This document shows positions 18,535-28,823 of a stretch of 64,000 bases of DNA, piece by piece. Numbering within the stretch: position 1 is the first letter of the stretch; every line of letters begins with the position of its first letter. The notes below the pieces were generated by a model that worked only from the letters and a program-made list of their open reading frames with translations, searched no databases and was not told the DNA's origin. The position numbers and the translations under genes were made by a program. This DNA is from Candidatus Scotarchaeum otlingeri (lineage in GTDB: Archaea; Thermoproteota; Nitrososphaeria; Geothermarchaeales; JDFR-13), in NCBI GenBank assembly GCA_002011075.2, contig MTMA02000006.1, positions 155,842 through 219,841 on the forward strand, in the 5' to 3' direction.

Positions 18535-19758
18535 ATGCCGAGGAAATTATCTCCTGAAGATCAATGGTGGTGTATAGACGAGAAGACTAAAAAGCCATTA
18601 ACGTTTAAAGGCCTCAAGGATATTTGTCTAGATACCACGGAGATATGCTATATCGATGCCCATAACAGTAAGCTATACTATATGGGGTATGATATAGAGA
18701 CGTTAGCAGCTAAAAGCTGCTTTGAAGAGACCGCTTTTCTACTGTTATATGGCAGATTACCTACAGCTAAAGAACTGGATGCATTTAAGAGCAGGTTGAA
18801 AGCTGAGAGAAATATTCCCGATGACCTTGTAGAGCTACTTAGAAAGTTACCTGACGATGTCGAACCTATAGAAATGTTAAGGACAGCCGTCTCATATCTA
18901 GGTAATCTGGATCCCGAGAGAAGTGACTTAAGTAGAGAAGGGATATATAGCAAAGCCGTCAGATTAATGGCTAAAGTACCTACCATAATATCATATTTCT
19001 ATAGAATCAAGAATAATTTGCCTATAGTTAAACCTAATAACGAGCTGGATCACGCCGCTAACTTTCTATATATGTTTCATGGCAAAGAGGCTCCTAAACT
19101 ATGGGTTGAGAGCATGGACCTCAGTTTTATACTGTATGCAGAGCATGGTATGAACGCATCCGCCTTCGCTACAGTTGTAGTCGCATCTACCTTAAGCGAC
19201 TACTATTCTAGTATTGTAGGTGGAATAGCCGCCATAAGGGGGGTACTACATGGATATGCAAATGTCGCCGCGATGATGCAATTTAGGGAGATAGGGTCTG
19301 TTGACAACGTAGAAAAATGGTTTAAAGAGAATATAGAGAGTAAGAGGAAGCGCTTAATCGGGTTTGGACATAGAGTATATAGATCCTATGATCCACGTGC
19401 CCGTATATTTAAGAGGTATGCCGCTAGATTTGCAGAGGAGAATGAAGAGATTAAGAGGTACTATAATATTGCCATTAAACTAGAGGATATAGCCTTACGC
19501 TCAAAACTCGCTGAGAAAGGCATATACACAAACTGTGATTATTGGTCATGCCAAGTCTACCGTGGAATGGGTTTCCCTGTTAACTATTATACGGCGTTAT
19601 TCGCTATGGCCAGGATCGTAGGGTGGACCGCCCACATCCTAGAGTACACCGAGAATAATATATTGATTAGGCCGAGATTATACTATACAGGTGAACTAGA
19701 CAAAGAATATATAGATATTGAAAAGAGAAGCTATAGAGAAGCTGAGATAAAGCTATAG
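18535..19758 (+). CDS. Citrate synthase / 2-methylcitrate synthase
   Basis: EHGMNASAFATVV, GGIAAIRGVLHGYANVAAM, GFGHRVYRSYDPRARIFK; adjacent to prpB and prpD homologues. Confidence 0.9.
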   Translation: MPRKLSPEDQWWCIDEKTKKPLTFKGLKDICLDTTEICYIDAHNSKLYYMGYDIETLAAKSCFEETAFLLLYGRLPTAKELDAFKSRLKAERNIPDDLVELLRKLPDDVEPIEMLRTAVSYLGNLDPERSDLSREGIYSKAVRLMAKVPTIISYFYRIKNNLPIVKPNNELDHAANFLYMFHGKEAPKLWVESMDLSFILYAEHGMNASAFATVVVASTLSDYYSSIVGGIAAIRGVLHGYANVAAMMQFREIGSVDNVEKWFKENIESKRKRLIGFGHRVYRSYDPRARIFKRYAARFAEENEEIKRYYNIAIKLEDIALRSKLAEKGIYTNCDYWSCQVYRGMGFPVNYYTALFAMARIVGWTAHILEYTENNILIRPRLYYTGELDKEYIDIEKRSYREAEIKL

Positions 19759-19760
19759 GG

Positions 19761-20645
19761 TTATTTTCCACCCGATATTTTTTTATCAATCTCCTCATAC
19801 AGCTCATAATCTATATATCTGTAAAACTCTTCTCGTGTCATTAGTTTATCTAGAATATTAACCTGTGTTCCCTCTGTTAACAGCGTATCTAATACATCGA
19901 GTGTGACCTTAGCGGCTGCTCTGAACATAGTGACTGGAAATATAACGAATTTATACCCCAGTCTTCTGAACTGATCAGCAGTCATATAGGGCGTCTTTCC
20001 ATACTCAGTCATGTTTGCAAGTAATGGGGCATCAACCTCCTCAGCAAATATCTTAAATTCCTTCTCGCTCTCCAGCGCCTCCGGAAATATTATGTCTGCA
20101 CCCGCCTCGACATAACGTTTTGCTCTATTAATAGCAGAGTCTAGTCCCTCGACACCCCTAGCGTCGGTTCTAGCTATAATCAGAAAATCATCTGAATCCC
20201 GTGCCTCTACCGCAGCCCTAACCTTCGCTATCATGTCATCAATACTGATAAGCCGCTTACCGGTCAGATGACCACATTTCTTCGGCATTTCTTGGTCTTC
20301 TATTTGAATAGCGGCGGCACCGACCCTCTCCATCTCTTTGACAGTCCTCATCACATTAAATATCTCCCCAAACCCCGTGTCAACATCTACGATCAAAGGT
20401 ATGTTTATAACCCTGGTGATCATGCTAGTGAAATACGTAAGTTCCATTAGTGTTATTAATCCTAAATCAGGCATCGCCAAACTCCCAGTAAGAGCCGCAC
20501 CACTTAGATAAACAGCTTTAAACCCCTTTTTTTCCGCTAATAACGCGGTAAAGGGATTATATACCCCCGGAACTATATATGTATCTTTATCCTCAATCAA
20601 CTCCTTCAACAGGACTTTTCCGCTTTTCTTCTTACTGATATACAT
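19761..20645 (-). CDS. prpB: 2-methylisocitrate lyase (PrpB-like, ICL/PEPM family)
   Basis: PLIVDVDTGFGEIFNVMRTVKEMERVGAAAIQIEDQEMPKKCGHLTGKRL. Confidence 0.9.
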   Translation of the reverse strand: MYISKKKSGKVLLKELIEDKDTYIVPGVYNPFTALLAEKKGFKAVYLSGAALTGSLAMPDLGLITLMELTYFTSMITRVINIPLIVDVDTGFGEIFNVMRTVKEMERVGAAAIQIEDQEMPKKCGHLTGKRLISIDDMIAKVRAAVEARDSDDFLIIARTDARGVEGLDSAINRAKRYVEAGADIIFPEALESEKEFKIFAEEVDAPLLANMTEYGKTPYMTADQFRRLGYKFVIFPVTMFRAAAKVTLDVLDTLLTEGTQVNILDKLMTREEFYRYIDYELYEEIDKKISGGK

Positions 20646-20646
20646 T

Positions 20647-22020
20647 TTAGATCACCATCGCTTCTGTTAATATAGATATGTCTTCTACCTTTTCGAGGTC
20701 CATAACGATATCTATAATATTATTAATATTTCTCTCTGAAAGAACCCTATCTGTAAGCTTAACAAATTTCTCTATAACCATTTCTATACTAGGTGGGTTT
20801 TTGGGATGGCCAACCGGGTACTCAACCAATTCCTCAATATATCTACCATCCTTAAGTTTGACGGATACCCTATTAGGAATCGCCGAGGGATACATGGTGT
20901 CTAGCTCTTTGTCGACCGATACCTCGGTCTTTTCCATCAGTTTTCTAGTAATAGGGTTATATAATTCATCGCCCTCGAAATTATCTATCCATACTCCTCT
21001 ATTAGCTAGTGTAGATGCTACAATATAAGGTAGGCTGTGATCAGCTGTTTCACGGGTATCCGGGTCCCACTTCTCAGGGTGCTTAACTATTATATCATAC
21101 GCCGCTTGAACAGTATCTATCTTTATCCTCTCTATATCCTCAACATTAATACCTTTATTTAAGATTTTTAATGTAGCGTCAACAGCGCTCTGAGCATGAT
21201 ACTCAACAGGATGAAACTTCATGTAGCTTTCCAAAATCTTAGTTGGATTATTATTTAGCGCCAATCCTGTTAACTGTGAGTAATCGAATTCCCCAAGCAA
21301 CTGCCTTATAAAAGCCATCTCGCCAATAAAGGGGTCGGAAGGCCCCTCATAACCCTCCATAGCTAATAATACGGCAAACACCGCGTTTCTACATGCATTA
21401 GACGCCGCTGCAGCTTTCCACATAGTTATTTTACCTGCCCTAGTCTGTCTCATAGCTACATGAGGTACCATCGCCATGGCAATAGCATTAACGGCCTCCT
21501 CCTTCTCTAACCCAGATATATTGGCTAAACCAGCAGTAGCTCCAATCATCGTGTAATTAACATGATCCCAACCCCTTACACGTAACGATGCTGCATCACA
21601 GAGCCTCATTCCGACTTCATAGCCCACCGCCACCCCGGTAATCAAAGTTTTTCCATCTACCCCCAGATATTCGCCTAGAGCTATTAGGGCAGGTATCATA
21701 TCGCTAGGATGCTGTGGCTCCTTAGATAAATAAGTATCATTAAAGTCGAGGTATCTCGCCATTAAGCCATTTATAAATGTAGCATAATCCGGTGGAACCC
21801 ATATGTCTGAACCCCATATCCTCGCTCCCCAACCCAGGGATCTATGTCTATATAAGGCTCTTCGGGCGATAGACGACGCATTAGACCATATCGCGCCAAA
21901 TGCACATCCTATGGTGTCAAGTATCCTAACTTTTACCTCTTGAATAACTTTGTCCATAAGGTTTTTATACTCAATTCTGGATGCAAACTCCGCTATATAT
22001 TGAGATATATCCTTATCCAA
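20647..22020 (-). CDS. prpD: MmgE/PrpD-family 2-methylcitrate dehydratase
   Basis: RILDTIGCAFGAIW, ARYLDFNDTYLSKEPQHPSDMIPALIAL, HPVEYHAQSAVDATL. Confidence 0.9.
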   Translation of the reverse strand: MDKDISQYIAEFASRIEYKNLMDKVIQEVKVRILDTIGCAFGAIWSNASSIARRALYRHRSLGWGARIWGSDIWVPPDYATFINGLMARYLDFNDTYLSKEPQHPSDMIPALIALGEYLGVDGKTLITGVAVGYEVGMRLCDAASLRVRGWDHVNYTMIGATAGLANISGLEKEEAVNAIAMAMVPHVAMRQTRAGKITMWKAAAASNACRNAVFAVLLAMEGYEGPSDPFIGEMAFIRQLLGEFDYSQLTGLALNNNPTKILESYMKFHPVEYHAQSAVDATLKILNKGINVEDIERIKIDTVQAAYDIIVKHPEKWDPDTRETADHSLPYIVASTLANRGVWIDNFEGDELYNPITRKLMEKTEVSVDKELDTMYPSAIPNRVSVKLKDGRYIEELVEYPVGHPKNPPSIEMVIEKFVKLTDRVLSERNINNIIDIVMDLEKVEDISILTEAMVI

Positions 22021-22078
22021 AGGGATACCACCAATAAATACAAATAATTAATTGTATTTATTCTATCTCAATTCTGGT

Positions 22079-23125
22079 ATGCTTATAGGTATAGTTGGAG
22101 ATAGAAAGGAATTGTCTCGTGCTGAGTCGGTGTACATAAAAAGGGTGTGTAGAGAGTTATCTATAGATACTATGGTGTATAAGGAGATAGCTGATGTATT
22201 TGACTCAGCAGGATATGATATAAGTGACATGGATGTAGATTATCTAATCATATTAGGAAGCGATAAAGTTCTACTTAATACGCTTCTATCACTCAAGAAT
22301 AGATCTCCACCTATAGTGGCGCTCTATGCTCATGGCACAAGAAGCTATCTATCCATAGGAGGCATAGAGGAATTCCCCATTATAATCAAACGGCTAATAA
22401 AGAGGGAATATGTTATTGAAAAAAGGCTACGGTTAAAAGCGAAGATCAAGTCGATCGATTTACCTCCGGCACTTAATGATATTGTAATATTACCTAAAAC
22501 TAGTGGAAGGGTAATGAGGTATACACTAGAGATAAATAATGAATCTATATGGAGAGATGAGGGAGATGGCGTGATAATTTCCACTCCAACAGGTTCTACA
22601 GCCTATTCATTATCAGCTGGAGGTCCGATTATAACCTTAGATTCCCCTGTTCTATCTATAGTTCCCATTAATAGCATGGTTCTAATCCATAAACCAATAA
22701 TCACTTCATCGAAAAACACCATTAAGATCAGAGATATATCGCCGAATAACGTTGAGATCCTAATTGATGGACAGATAAGAAAAACAATTTCAGATGAGGA
22801 AGTCGAGATAACGAGGTCTCCTTACGACGCGCATTTCATAAGAACACTGGATATAAGATACGGGCTACTCGACCGAAAACTAAGGGATAAAGCAGTAAAG
22901 AAAACTAGGATATTTTCAGTAAAGGACTTACCGCCTAGCGCCCGCCTAATATTTAAAATATTAGAGTATGAGGGGCCACTCTCACGGCAAGAGCTTCTAG
23001 TAAAATCCGGGCTACCTAATAGAACACTTAGCTATGCTCTAAAAACATTATTAAAGAGAGACCTAATTATCAAGGTACCATCGGATGAGAGCCTTAGAGA
23101 TATAACATATATGATTAGAGAGTAA
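22079..23125 (+). CDS. NAD kinase-like protein with C-terminal winged-HTH-like domain
   Basis: DGVIISTPTGSTAYSLSAGGPI NAD kinase signature; C-terminus LIFKILEYEGPLSRQELLVKSGLPNRTLSYALKTLLKRDLI. Confidence 0.82.
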   Translation: MLIGIVGDRKELSRAESVYIKRVCRELSIDTMVYKEIADVFDSAGYDISDMDVDYLIILGSDKVLLNTLLSLKNRSPPIVALYAHGTRSYLSIGGIEEFPIIIKRLIKREYVIEKRLRLKAKIKSIDLPPALNDIVILPKTSGRVMRYTLEINNESIWRDEGDGVIISTPTGSTAYSLSAGGPIITLDSPVLSIVPINSMVLIHKPIITSSKNTIKIRDISPNNVEILIDGQIRKTISDEEVEITRSPYDAHFIRTLDIRYGLLDRKLRDKAVKKTRIFSVKDLPPSARLIFKILEYEGPLSRQELLVKSGLPNRTLSYALKTLLKRDLIIKVPSDESLRDITYMIRE

Positions 23126-23229
23126 ATTAGGCTTATATTAATATACTATTAGTAGTATATAGTCTAGCCAAATGGATTTATATGGCTATAATAATTGGGA
23201 TAAAGGATAAAGTATTTTTGGGGATGTGA

Positions 23230-23595
23230 ATGGTTATTTTTAAGGGAGAGGATATAGAGACTGGACTTGCAAAGGTTGACTGGGCAAAAAATACATATGT
23301 AAAGACTCTTGGAACCACCCTTGAAGACGGCTTCAACTACAACATGAGGTTATTCGTAATAGGTCCGGGGGGAGAAATTCCTCTACATATACATGAAAAG
23401 TTATTTCATCTACAATATGTTCTAGAGGGTCAGATTAAAATAACCATAGATGATAAAGATGAGACCGCAGAAAAGGGAGATGTAATTTATATTCCATCGA
23501 AATCTAGACATAAATATATTAATATAGGAAATACACGTGCAGTATTTCTATGTATAACCCCCTTGATAGAAGATAAAACCGAACTACTAGAATAA
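23230..23595 (+). CDS. Cupin-domain protein
   Basis: GPGGEIPLHIHEKLFHLQYVLEGQIKITIDDKDETAEKGDVIYIPSKSRHKY. Confidence 0.88.
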   Translation: MVIFKGEDIETGLAKVDWAKNTYVKTLGTTLEDGFNYNMRLFVIGPGGEIPLHIHEKLFHLQYVLEGQIKITIDDKDETAEKGDVIYIPSKSRHKYINIGNTRAVFLCITPLIEDKTELLE

Positions 23596-23791
23596 CACCA
23601 TACTATCCATAGACTTTCAATAGGAAACATATTATTATTTAATTAATCTCAAATAGCAATATCAAAGAATATGTAATGCAGAAACATGTAGAATTTAGAT
23701 GTAAACTCTAAAGGCATAAGCGAAAAGCCTCTATTATGGGTAAATACGTTGAATCCCCTCTGAATGAATAATGTAAATAAATTATTAATGA

Positions 23792-23957
23792 TGGGGCCGG
23801 TGGGATTTGAACCCACAACCTTTCCCCGGATAACCTTTTAGGGTTATCCTACGGGTGTCTCCGGGGCGCTCCAGCTTCCATTCATCCCGTATTATTGGTC
23901 ATTACACCCATTTTTATAGCTGGAGCCCGCCGCGCTTCCTGATTGCGCCACGGCCCC
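23792..23957 (-). tRNA. tRNA-Trp(CCA) with a 37/38 intron and a probable second ~29-nt intron in the variable region
   Basis: Acceptor GGGGCCG/CGGCCCC, D arm GCGC..GCGC, loop CT-CCA-G, stem GCGGG..CCCGT, extra AGG-ATAACC..GGTTATCC segment before T arm GTGGG TTCAAAT CCCAC. Confidence 0.75.
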
Positions 23958-24039
23958 GTCAAGTTTTTCATTATGAGTAGCCACATATTAATTTAACATT
24001 ATATGGATATTTTATTTTTACTCTTAAATTATTTGCTGA

Positions 24040-24114
24040 TGGGTCCGCGGGGATTTGAACCCCGGACCACCGGCTCCCGAGACCGGCATCCTAGCCAAGC
24101 TAGACCACGGACCC
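24040..24114 (-). tRNA. tRNA-Pro(CGG)
   Basis: GGGTCCG...CGGACCC A; loop CT-CGG-GA; T loop TTCAAAT. Confidence 0.9.
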
Positions 24115-24469
24115 TGTCAGCTCAAAAAGTATTATTCCATACTTTAATTAATAATGTCTTTTATGATTTGGATGCTACCTATATAATTATCTCTATGCCT
24201 AAGTCTTAGGTTCAAATTGATATATCGAAATGTTTTGATCATATGGATAATTTGTCATAATTATAGGGTATCGGTATCATAATGCATCACCGTTCTGTTA
24301 GAAGAGTGCATAACCCTCTAATATGAAACGGCTAGACTATATGTGCACTCAAAGTCAAGTTCAGAAAGAAGATAAGCAGATATTCTCCAGTACCAATACA
24401 TATCTCTTTTAGGGTACATTTTGTTAATATTCCTTTTTACAGGTTTATGGTATTGGTCGGTGTCTATAT

Positions 24470-25954
24470 ATGGATGTGGACCCTATATCTATCTTCAAAG
24501 CCCTATCTACCCATGAATATTATAATATAATAAGGTATATGTTGGAGAGAGATGTCGTCGGATTAGCTGAATTGAGCAGAGCATTAAATATTACCAATAA
24601 GGCGACCTTACGGAAGAGGCTTTCAAAACTGGTGGATTATAAAGTTGTTAATAGAATCGGAAAAGGAAAATATTCTTTATCCCCAGATCTAAGGGGGGTT
24701 ATACGGGAGATCATGACTAGTACCGAGTTATTATTGTCAAGCGATAAATGGGTGGTAAGCGGATATACAACTATTCCCCTCTCTAGAGGAATTTTAGAAG
24801 ATCTTCTTTCACCTTATAATATACCTAGAGAGACGGCCTCAATGGTTTTCCATGATATTAAGGATATAGTGACAAATTGTCCATATCCTTATATCGAAGA
24901 TGATTTCTTAGGAGCTATACTGATTTATGTATTGGTAAGACATAATCTTGTGGATGTTGCTGTCAAGTTGGCTAGGAATAAAATTTTTTGGATAGATATG
25001 TCTTCTTCAATTGAAGATATCGTTGCAGAACTTATGGAGAGGGGAACGCTTAAATATTCCTTGAATGTCGTCAGAAGAATTTTACATCCCCATCTACTAT
25101 CCAGAGAGATTATTATAGATTATAGGTCGTCGCCATGGAGCATCGAAAGAGTCGTCTACAGAGCGAAATCCGCTTATAATATATATAAGTATATCAGCCA
25201 TGAATTGCTGATTGATTCTACTATGATTAATGATAACTATGAAATATCGAACATTAAGCTTGAGCCACAAATATCCAAAGGTAGATCCATCTCTATCTAT
25301 ACAAATTTAGATTCTTTAGAGGCTATTAAGAGCCAATTTACTGCTTTAGATAACATATTCTTGATATTGGAAGCATCGAAGTTTAGGTCTAAGATAAACT
25401 CGGATAACGAATGGATGTCTCTATTTAGAATGTTGCGAAATAGAGACGTGTTAGTATGTAATGATCCCGAAAATTATGTTTTTAGAGATGGCCTGTCAAT
25501 CAAGAAATCGAATCAGCCGATTGTTCTCTCCTCTTTAAAGATGAATTTCAAACTAGCTTCAGACGAAAATATTCTCCGAAGCATATTATGGGATTACCTA
25601 GCTTATATAACTAAGAAACCTATATATAAAAAAATCCAAGGGAGAAATACAGATATAGTTATAACTATAAATTTAAGTGATATCTTGGAGAAGCCTATAC
25701 TAACAATAAGAGAGTGTATTAATCGTTTAGAGGGATATATGGAACGGCTTCAAAACGAATCTTCTAATATAACTTGGCTGGTCTATGGAGGTGGCAAAAG
25801 GAGTTTCACGGGGAAAGTTAATAGAGAAGTGGATTGGATGTTCAGTGGAGGGGTTACCCCTATGAGCTTTAGGGTTTTGGATAAAGATGATTTGACAATG
25901 GCTCTTACCCAGCTAGTATCCGGCGGCTTCAGATATCTAAGATTGCTTTGGTAA
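24470..25954 (+). CDS. N-terminal HTH protein of unknown function (possible remote ATP-cone/anaerobic RNR-like relationship)
   Basis: N-terminal winged-HTH-like region (LAELSRALNITNKATLRKRLSKLVDYKVVNRIGKGKYSL); remainder not recognised with confidence. Confidence 0.5.
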   Translation: MDVDPISIFKALSTHEYYNIIRYMLERDVVGLAELSRALNITNKATLRKRLSKLVDYKVVNRIGKGKYSLSPDLRGVIREIMTSTELLLSSDKWVVSGYTTIPLSRGILEDLLSPYNIPRETASMVFHDIKDIVTNCPYPYIEDDFLGAILIYVLVRHNLVDVAVKLARNKIFWIDMSSSIEDIVAELMERGTLKYSLNVVRRILHPHLLSREIIIDYRSSPWSIERVVYRAKSAYNIYKYISHELLIDSTMINDNYEISNIKLEPQISKGRSISIYTNLDSLEAIKSQFTALDNIFLILEASKFRSKINSDNEWMSLFRMLRNRDVLVCNDPENYVFRDGLSIKKSNQPIVLSSLKMNFKLASDENILRSILWDYLAYITKKPIYKKIQGRNTDIVITINLSDILEKPILTIRECINRLEGYMERLQNESSNITWLVYGGGKRSFTGKVNREVDWMFSGGVTPMSFRVLDKDDLTMALTQLVSGGFRYLRLLW

Positions 25955-25967
25955 GACTCAATACTCC

Positions 25968-26324
25968 CTATTCTTTTTTTAATAACATTATTGCTTCAGC
26001 TAGATCTCCATTTGTCATCTCTAGGACTTTAATAGCCGTAGCCCTATCAACCCCTGTTTGATCCATTATTATCTGTATATCTTCTTCATTGATCTCTATG
26101 TGCACAGCCTCCTCCTCTTCCTCTTCACCTACAATTTGATATGTAGTTTGGTTAGATATTGTGATCTTGGTTACTATTGGATTGTATATTGCCGTTTGCC
26201 TTCCATCTCTATAGTGAAAGGTTATCTTTTCTATATCTGGAACTTCCTCCATATCAAGTTTTGCACGCTTCATTAGTCTCTTTAATTCTCTTGAAGATAT
26301 TTTCTTCATTGCTTCACCAATCAA
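25968..26324 (-). CDS. nac: Archaeal nascent polypeptide-associated complex protein (NAC + UBA)
   Basis: NAC domain followed by EEDIQIIMDQTGVDRATAIKVLEMTNGDLAEAIMLL. Confidence 0.92.
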   Translation of the reverse strand: MIGEAMKKISSRELKRLMKRAKLDMEEVPDIEKITFHYRDGRQTAIYNPIVTKITISNQTTYQIVGEEEEEEAVHIEINEEDIQIIMDQTGVDRATAIKVLEMTNGDLAEAIMLLKKE

Positions 26325-26463
26325 ATTATATCAATATATTATTTATAATATATTATTACCCAATTTCTGAATTAATAAGATATGGGCCTTAATGACAGGC
26401 ATTTAAAGGGTGTTATACAAACCCTATTATAGCTATTACATTGAATATTAATTGGGGAAGGAT

Positions 26464-26970
26464 ATGGAATGCGAGTTATGTGCTTCCAAGGTAGAAGAGA
26501 TATACCCAGTGATATTTGAAGGGAGAAAAATGTATGTATGTACGGCATGTATAAAGAATCATGGTTTGGTTAGAATAAAGAAGCGAGGAGAACCCTATCC
26601 TGAAAAAAGGGTATCTAGTAAAAAAGAGGTATATATAAAGCCTGCACCTAAAAAAATTAAACGCGGCATATTAGATTTAGATGATGAATACATTCTCAAG
26701 GAGAATTATGGTCTTATAATTAAGAACGCACGTGAGGCTATAGGCTTGACACAAAGGGATCTCGCATATAAAATAAAGACGAAATTGTCGGTTATTCGGA
26801 GGATAGAATCAGGTAAATTGGTTCCTTCCCCTGATTTAGTTAATAAGCTCGAGAAAGCTTTAAATGTCTCTTTATATGAAAAAGCATCGGGTATAGCGGA
26901 AGATTATACAGCTATAAATAATGACGTTAAAATACGCTTGGGCGATATAATTAAGGAGAGTGAAGAATAG
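26464..26970 (+). CDS. mbf1: Multiprotein bridging factor aMBF1
   Basis: N-terminal CxxC Zn-ribbon (MECELCASKVEE..CTAC) + HTH (LTQRDLAYKIKTKLSVIRRIESGKLVPSPDLVNKLEKAL). Confidence 0.9.
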   Translation: MECELCASKVEEIYPVIFEGRKMYVCTACIKNHGLVRIKKRGEPYPEKRVSSKKEVYIKPAPKKIKRGILDLDDEYILKENYGLIIKNAREAIGLTQRDLAYKIKTKLSVIRRIESGKLVPSPDLVNKLEKALNVSLYEKASGIAEDYTAINNDVKIRLGDIIKESEE

Positions 26971-28266
26971 GTGCTGTTGGTTCCTTCGGTTGCAGTGGTT
27001 ACTAAAAGGGAATTATTAGAAGAGTTCAAGATACTTGCTCAGGAAGCCGGCTATGATATTAAAGATACTTTATATGTTAAACGTCTTCTATCTAGGGGGC
27101 TAAGTGAATATAAGATAAGAGAATTAAAGAAAAAAATGTTGTCGACGGGAGCAAAAGAGGTACTTTTTGACACATCATTAAAGCCTAGACAGACATATAA
27201 TATAGCTAAAGAAATTAAAGTGGCCCCTAAAGATAGAATTGAAATCATATTGGAGATATTTCGTCTTCATGCACCATCTAAGGAGGCTGAGTTACAAATA
27301 AAATTAGCCTCTCTTAACTACGAGTTAATGCGGGCTAAAGAGAAGGTTCGTCTCGCTAAAAGAGGCGAACAACCGGGCTTTTATGGCTTAGGTGCATATG
27401 AAGTAGATGTATATTATGATGAAATAAAAAAGAGGATGACTAGTCTAAAAAGGAAATTGAACGCCATCCGCAAGAAAAGAGAGCTTCATAGGCATTATAG
27501 AAAGAAAAGGGGATATAAGACGATAGTAATAACGGGATATACTTGTTCTGGGAAAACATCATTGTTTAATACCATCACAGGTCTATTGGAAAAGACAGGT
27601 CCAGAGCCATTTACTACTTTATCCACTAAATTCTCAGTTTTAAAGGTTGGGCCATGGAAATGTTATATATCCGATACTATCGGATTTATAAGAGACTTGC
27701 CGCCTTTTGTAATTACCGCCTTCTATTCGACGCTTGAAGAAATATCGTTTGCAGATCTCGTACTACTCGTTATAGATGCCAGTGAAAATATCGATGTTAT
27801 AGACCAGAAAATGAAGACTTCACTAGATATTCTTAGAGCACTAGAATATGTTGAAAAACCAATTCTTATAGTGGCTAATAAAATAGATCTTATCGATAAA
27901 TATCGACTTAAAGATGTAATATCTGTTTTAGTTGAGTATGAATATCCCGTTATACCAGTCTCAGCACTTTATAGAATTAACATAGATAGATTGATAAAAG
28001 TTGTTGAGTCTTTACTCGGACGAGTCATAGGTGTAAGGATCGAGTTGCCATATAACGAATTAATGAACAAGAACAATTTATATGGTTCTGTAGTATCGAA
28101 GATAAAGGAGCTGGGTATAATTAACAAAATAGAATATCTAGGTGAGAATATCTATCTTGATGTAGTTGTGGACAGAAAGACTGTATATCCATTGTATAAA
28201 TATATTCACAGGCTGGGGGGTCGTGTTAGGGTTGCCAGCGATATGGATATTGCGTCTCTCACATAG
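26971..28266 (+). CDS. hflX: HflX-family GTPase
   Basis: GYTCSGKTSLFNTITG, DTIGFIRDLP, FYSTLEEISFADLVLLVIDAS, VANKIDL. Confidence 0.92.
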   Translation: MLLVPSVAVVTKRELLEEFKILAQEAGYDIKDTLYVKRLLSRGLSEYKIRELKKKMLSTGAKEVLFDTSLKPRQTYNIAKEIKVAPKDRIEIILEIFRLHAPSKEAELQIKLASLNYELMRAKEKVRLAKRGEQPGFYGLGAYEVDVYYDEIKKRMTSLKRKLNAIRKKRELHRHYRKKRGYKTIVITGYTCSGKTSLFNTITGLLEKTGPEPFTTLSTKFSVLKVGPWKCYISDTIGFIRDLPPFVITAFYSTLEEISFADLVLLVIDASENIDVIDQKMKTSLDILRALEYVEKPILIVANKIDLIDKYRLKDVISVLVEYEYPVIPVSALYRINIDRLIKVVESLLGRVIGVRIELPYNELMNKNNLYGSVVSKIKELGIINKIEYLGENIYLDVVVDRKTVYPLYKYIHRLGGRVRVASDMDIASLT

Positions 28267-28762
28267 GGTTGGACGTGATTTTAGAGTTACCACTCACCTT
28301 GGACTCGTGGGCCGTGCATTTGGGGCTAAAGGCATGTATTACTCTGGAGATAAAGATAAAGAAATGGAGAAGAGCATCTTGAGAGTTAATGAGAGGTGGG
28401 GTGGGGAATTTAAGGTTATTTATACCCGTCAACCAATAAAATTAGTTAATGGATGGAGGGAAAAGGGGGTTCTAATTCATTTAACTATGTATGGACTGCC
28501 TATCGACGATGTTATAAGCGAAATACGAGGGTTAAACAAGGATATTTTAGTAGTAGTCGGTGGAGCTAAAGTGCCAAGCATATATTACTCTCTCGCTGAT
28601 TATAATATCGCTATAACACATCAACCACACTCTGAAATAGCTGCATTAGCGATTTTCCTAGACCGATTTTATAAAGGTGAACAATTAAAATTTGAGTTTT
28701 CCGATGCTAAAATAAGGGTAGTGCCCTGTGAAAAAGGAAAAAGGTTATATAAAGGACCGTGA
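28250..28762 (+). CDS. trm56: tRNA (cytidine-56-2'-O)-methyltransferase Trm56
   Basis: WILRLSHRVGRDFRVTTHLGLVGRAFGAKGMYY...VVVGGAKVP; start uncertain (TTG 28232 or 28250). Confidence 0.88.
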   Translation: MRLSHRVGRDFRVTTHLGLVGRAFGAKGMYYSGDKDKEMEKSILRVNERWGGEFKVIYTRQPIKLVNGWREKGVLIHLTMYGLPIDDVISEIRGLNKDILVVVGGAKVPSIYYSLADYNIAITHQPHSEIAALAIFLDRFYKGEQLKFEFSDAKIRVVPCEKGKRLYKGP

Positions 28763-28823
28763 GAAAGATTATTTTTACGCATGTAAGTATATATAATATT
28801 ATTGCCTTGGATGGGGGTAATAA

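Noticed and set aside
23820-23890. Box C/D guide RNA within the tRNA-Trp intron
   Set aside because: Such guides occur in some archaeal tRNA-Trp introns, but clear C (RUGAUGA) and D (CUGA) boxes were not convincing here
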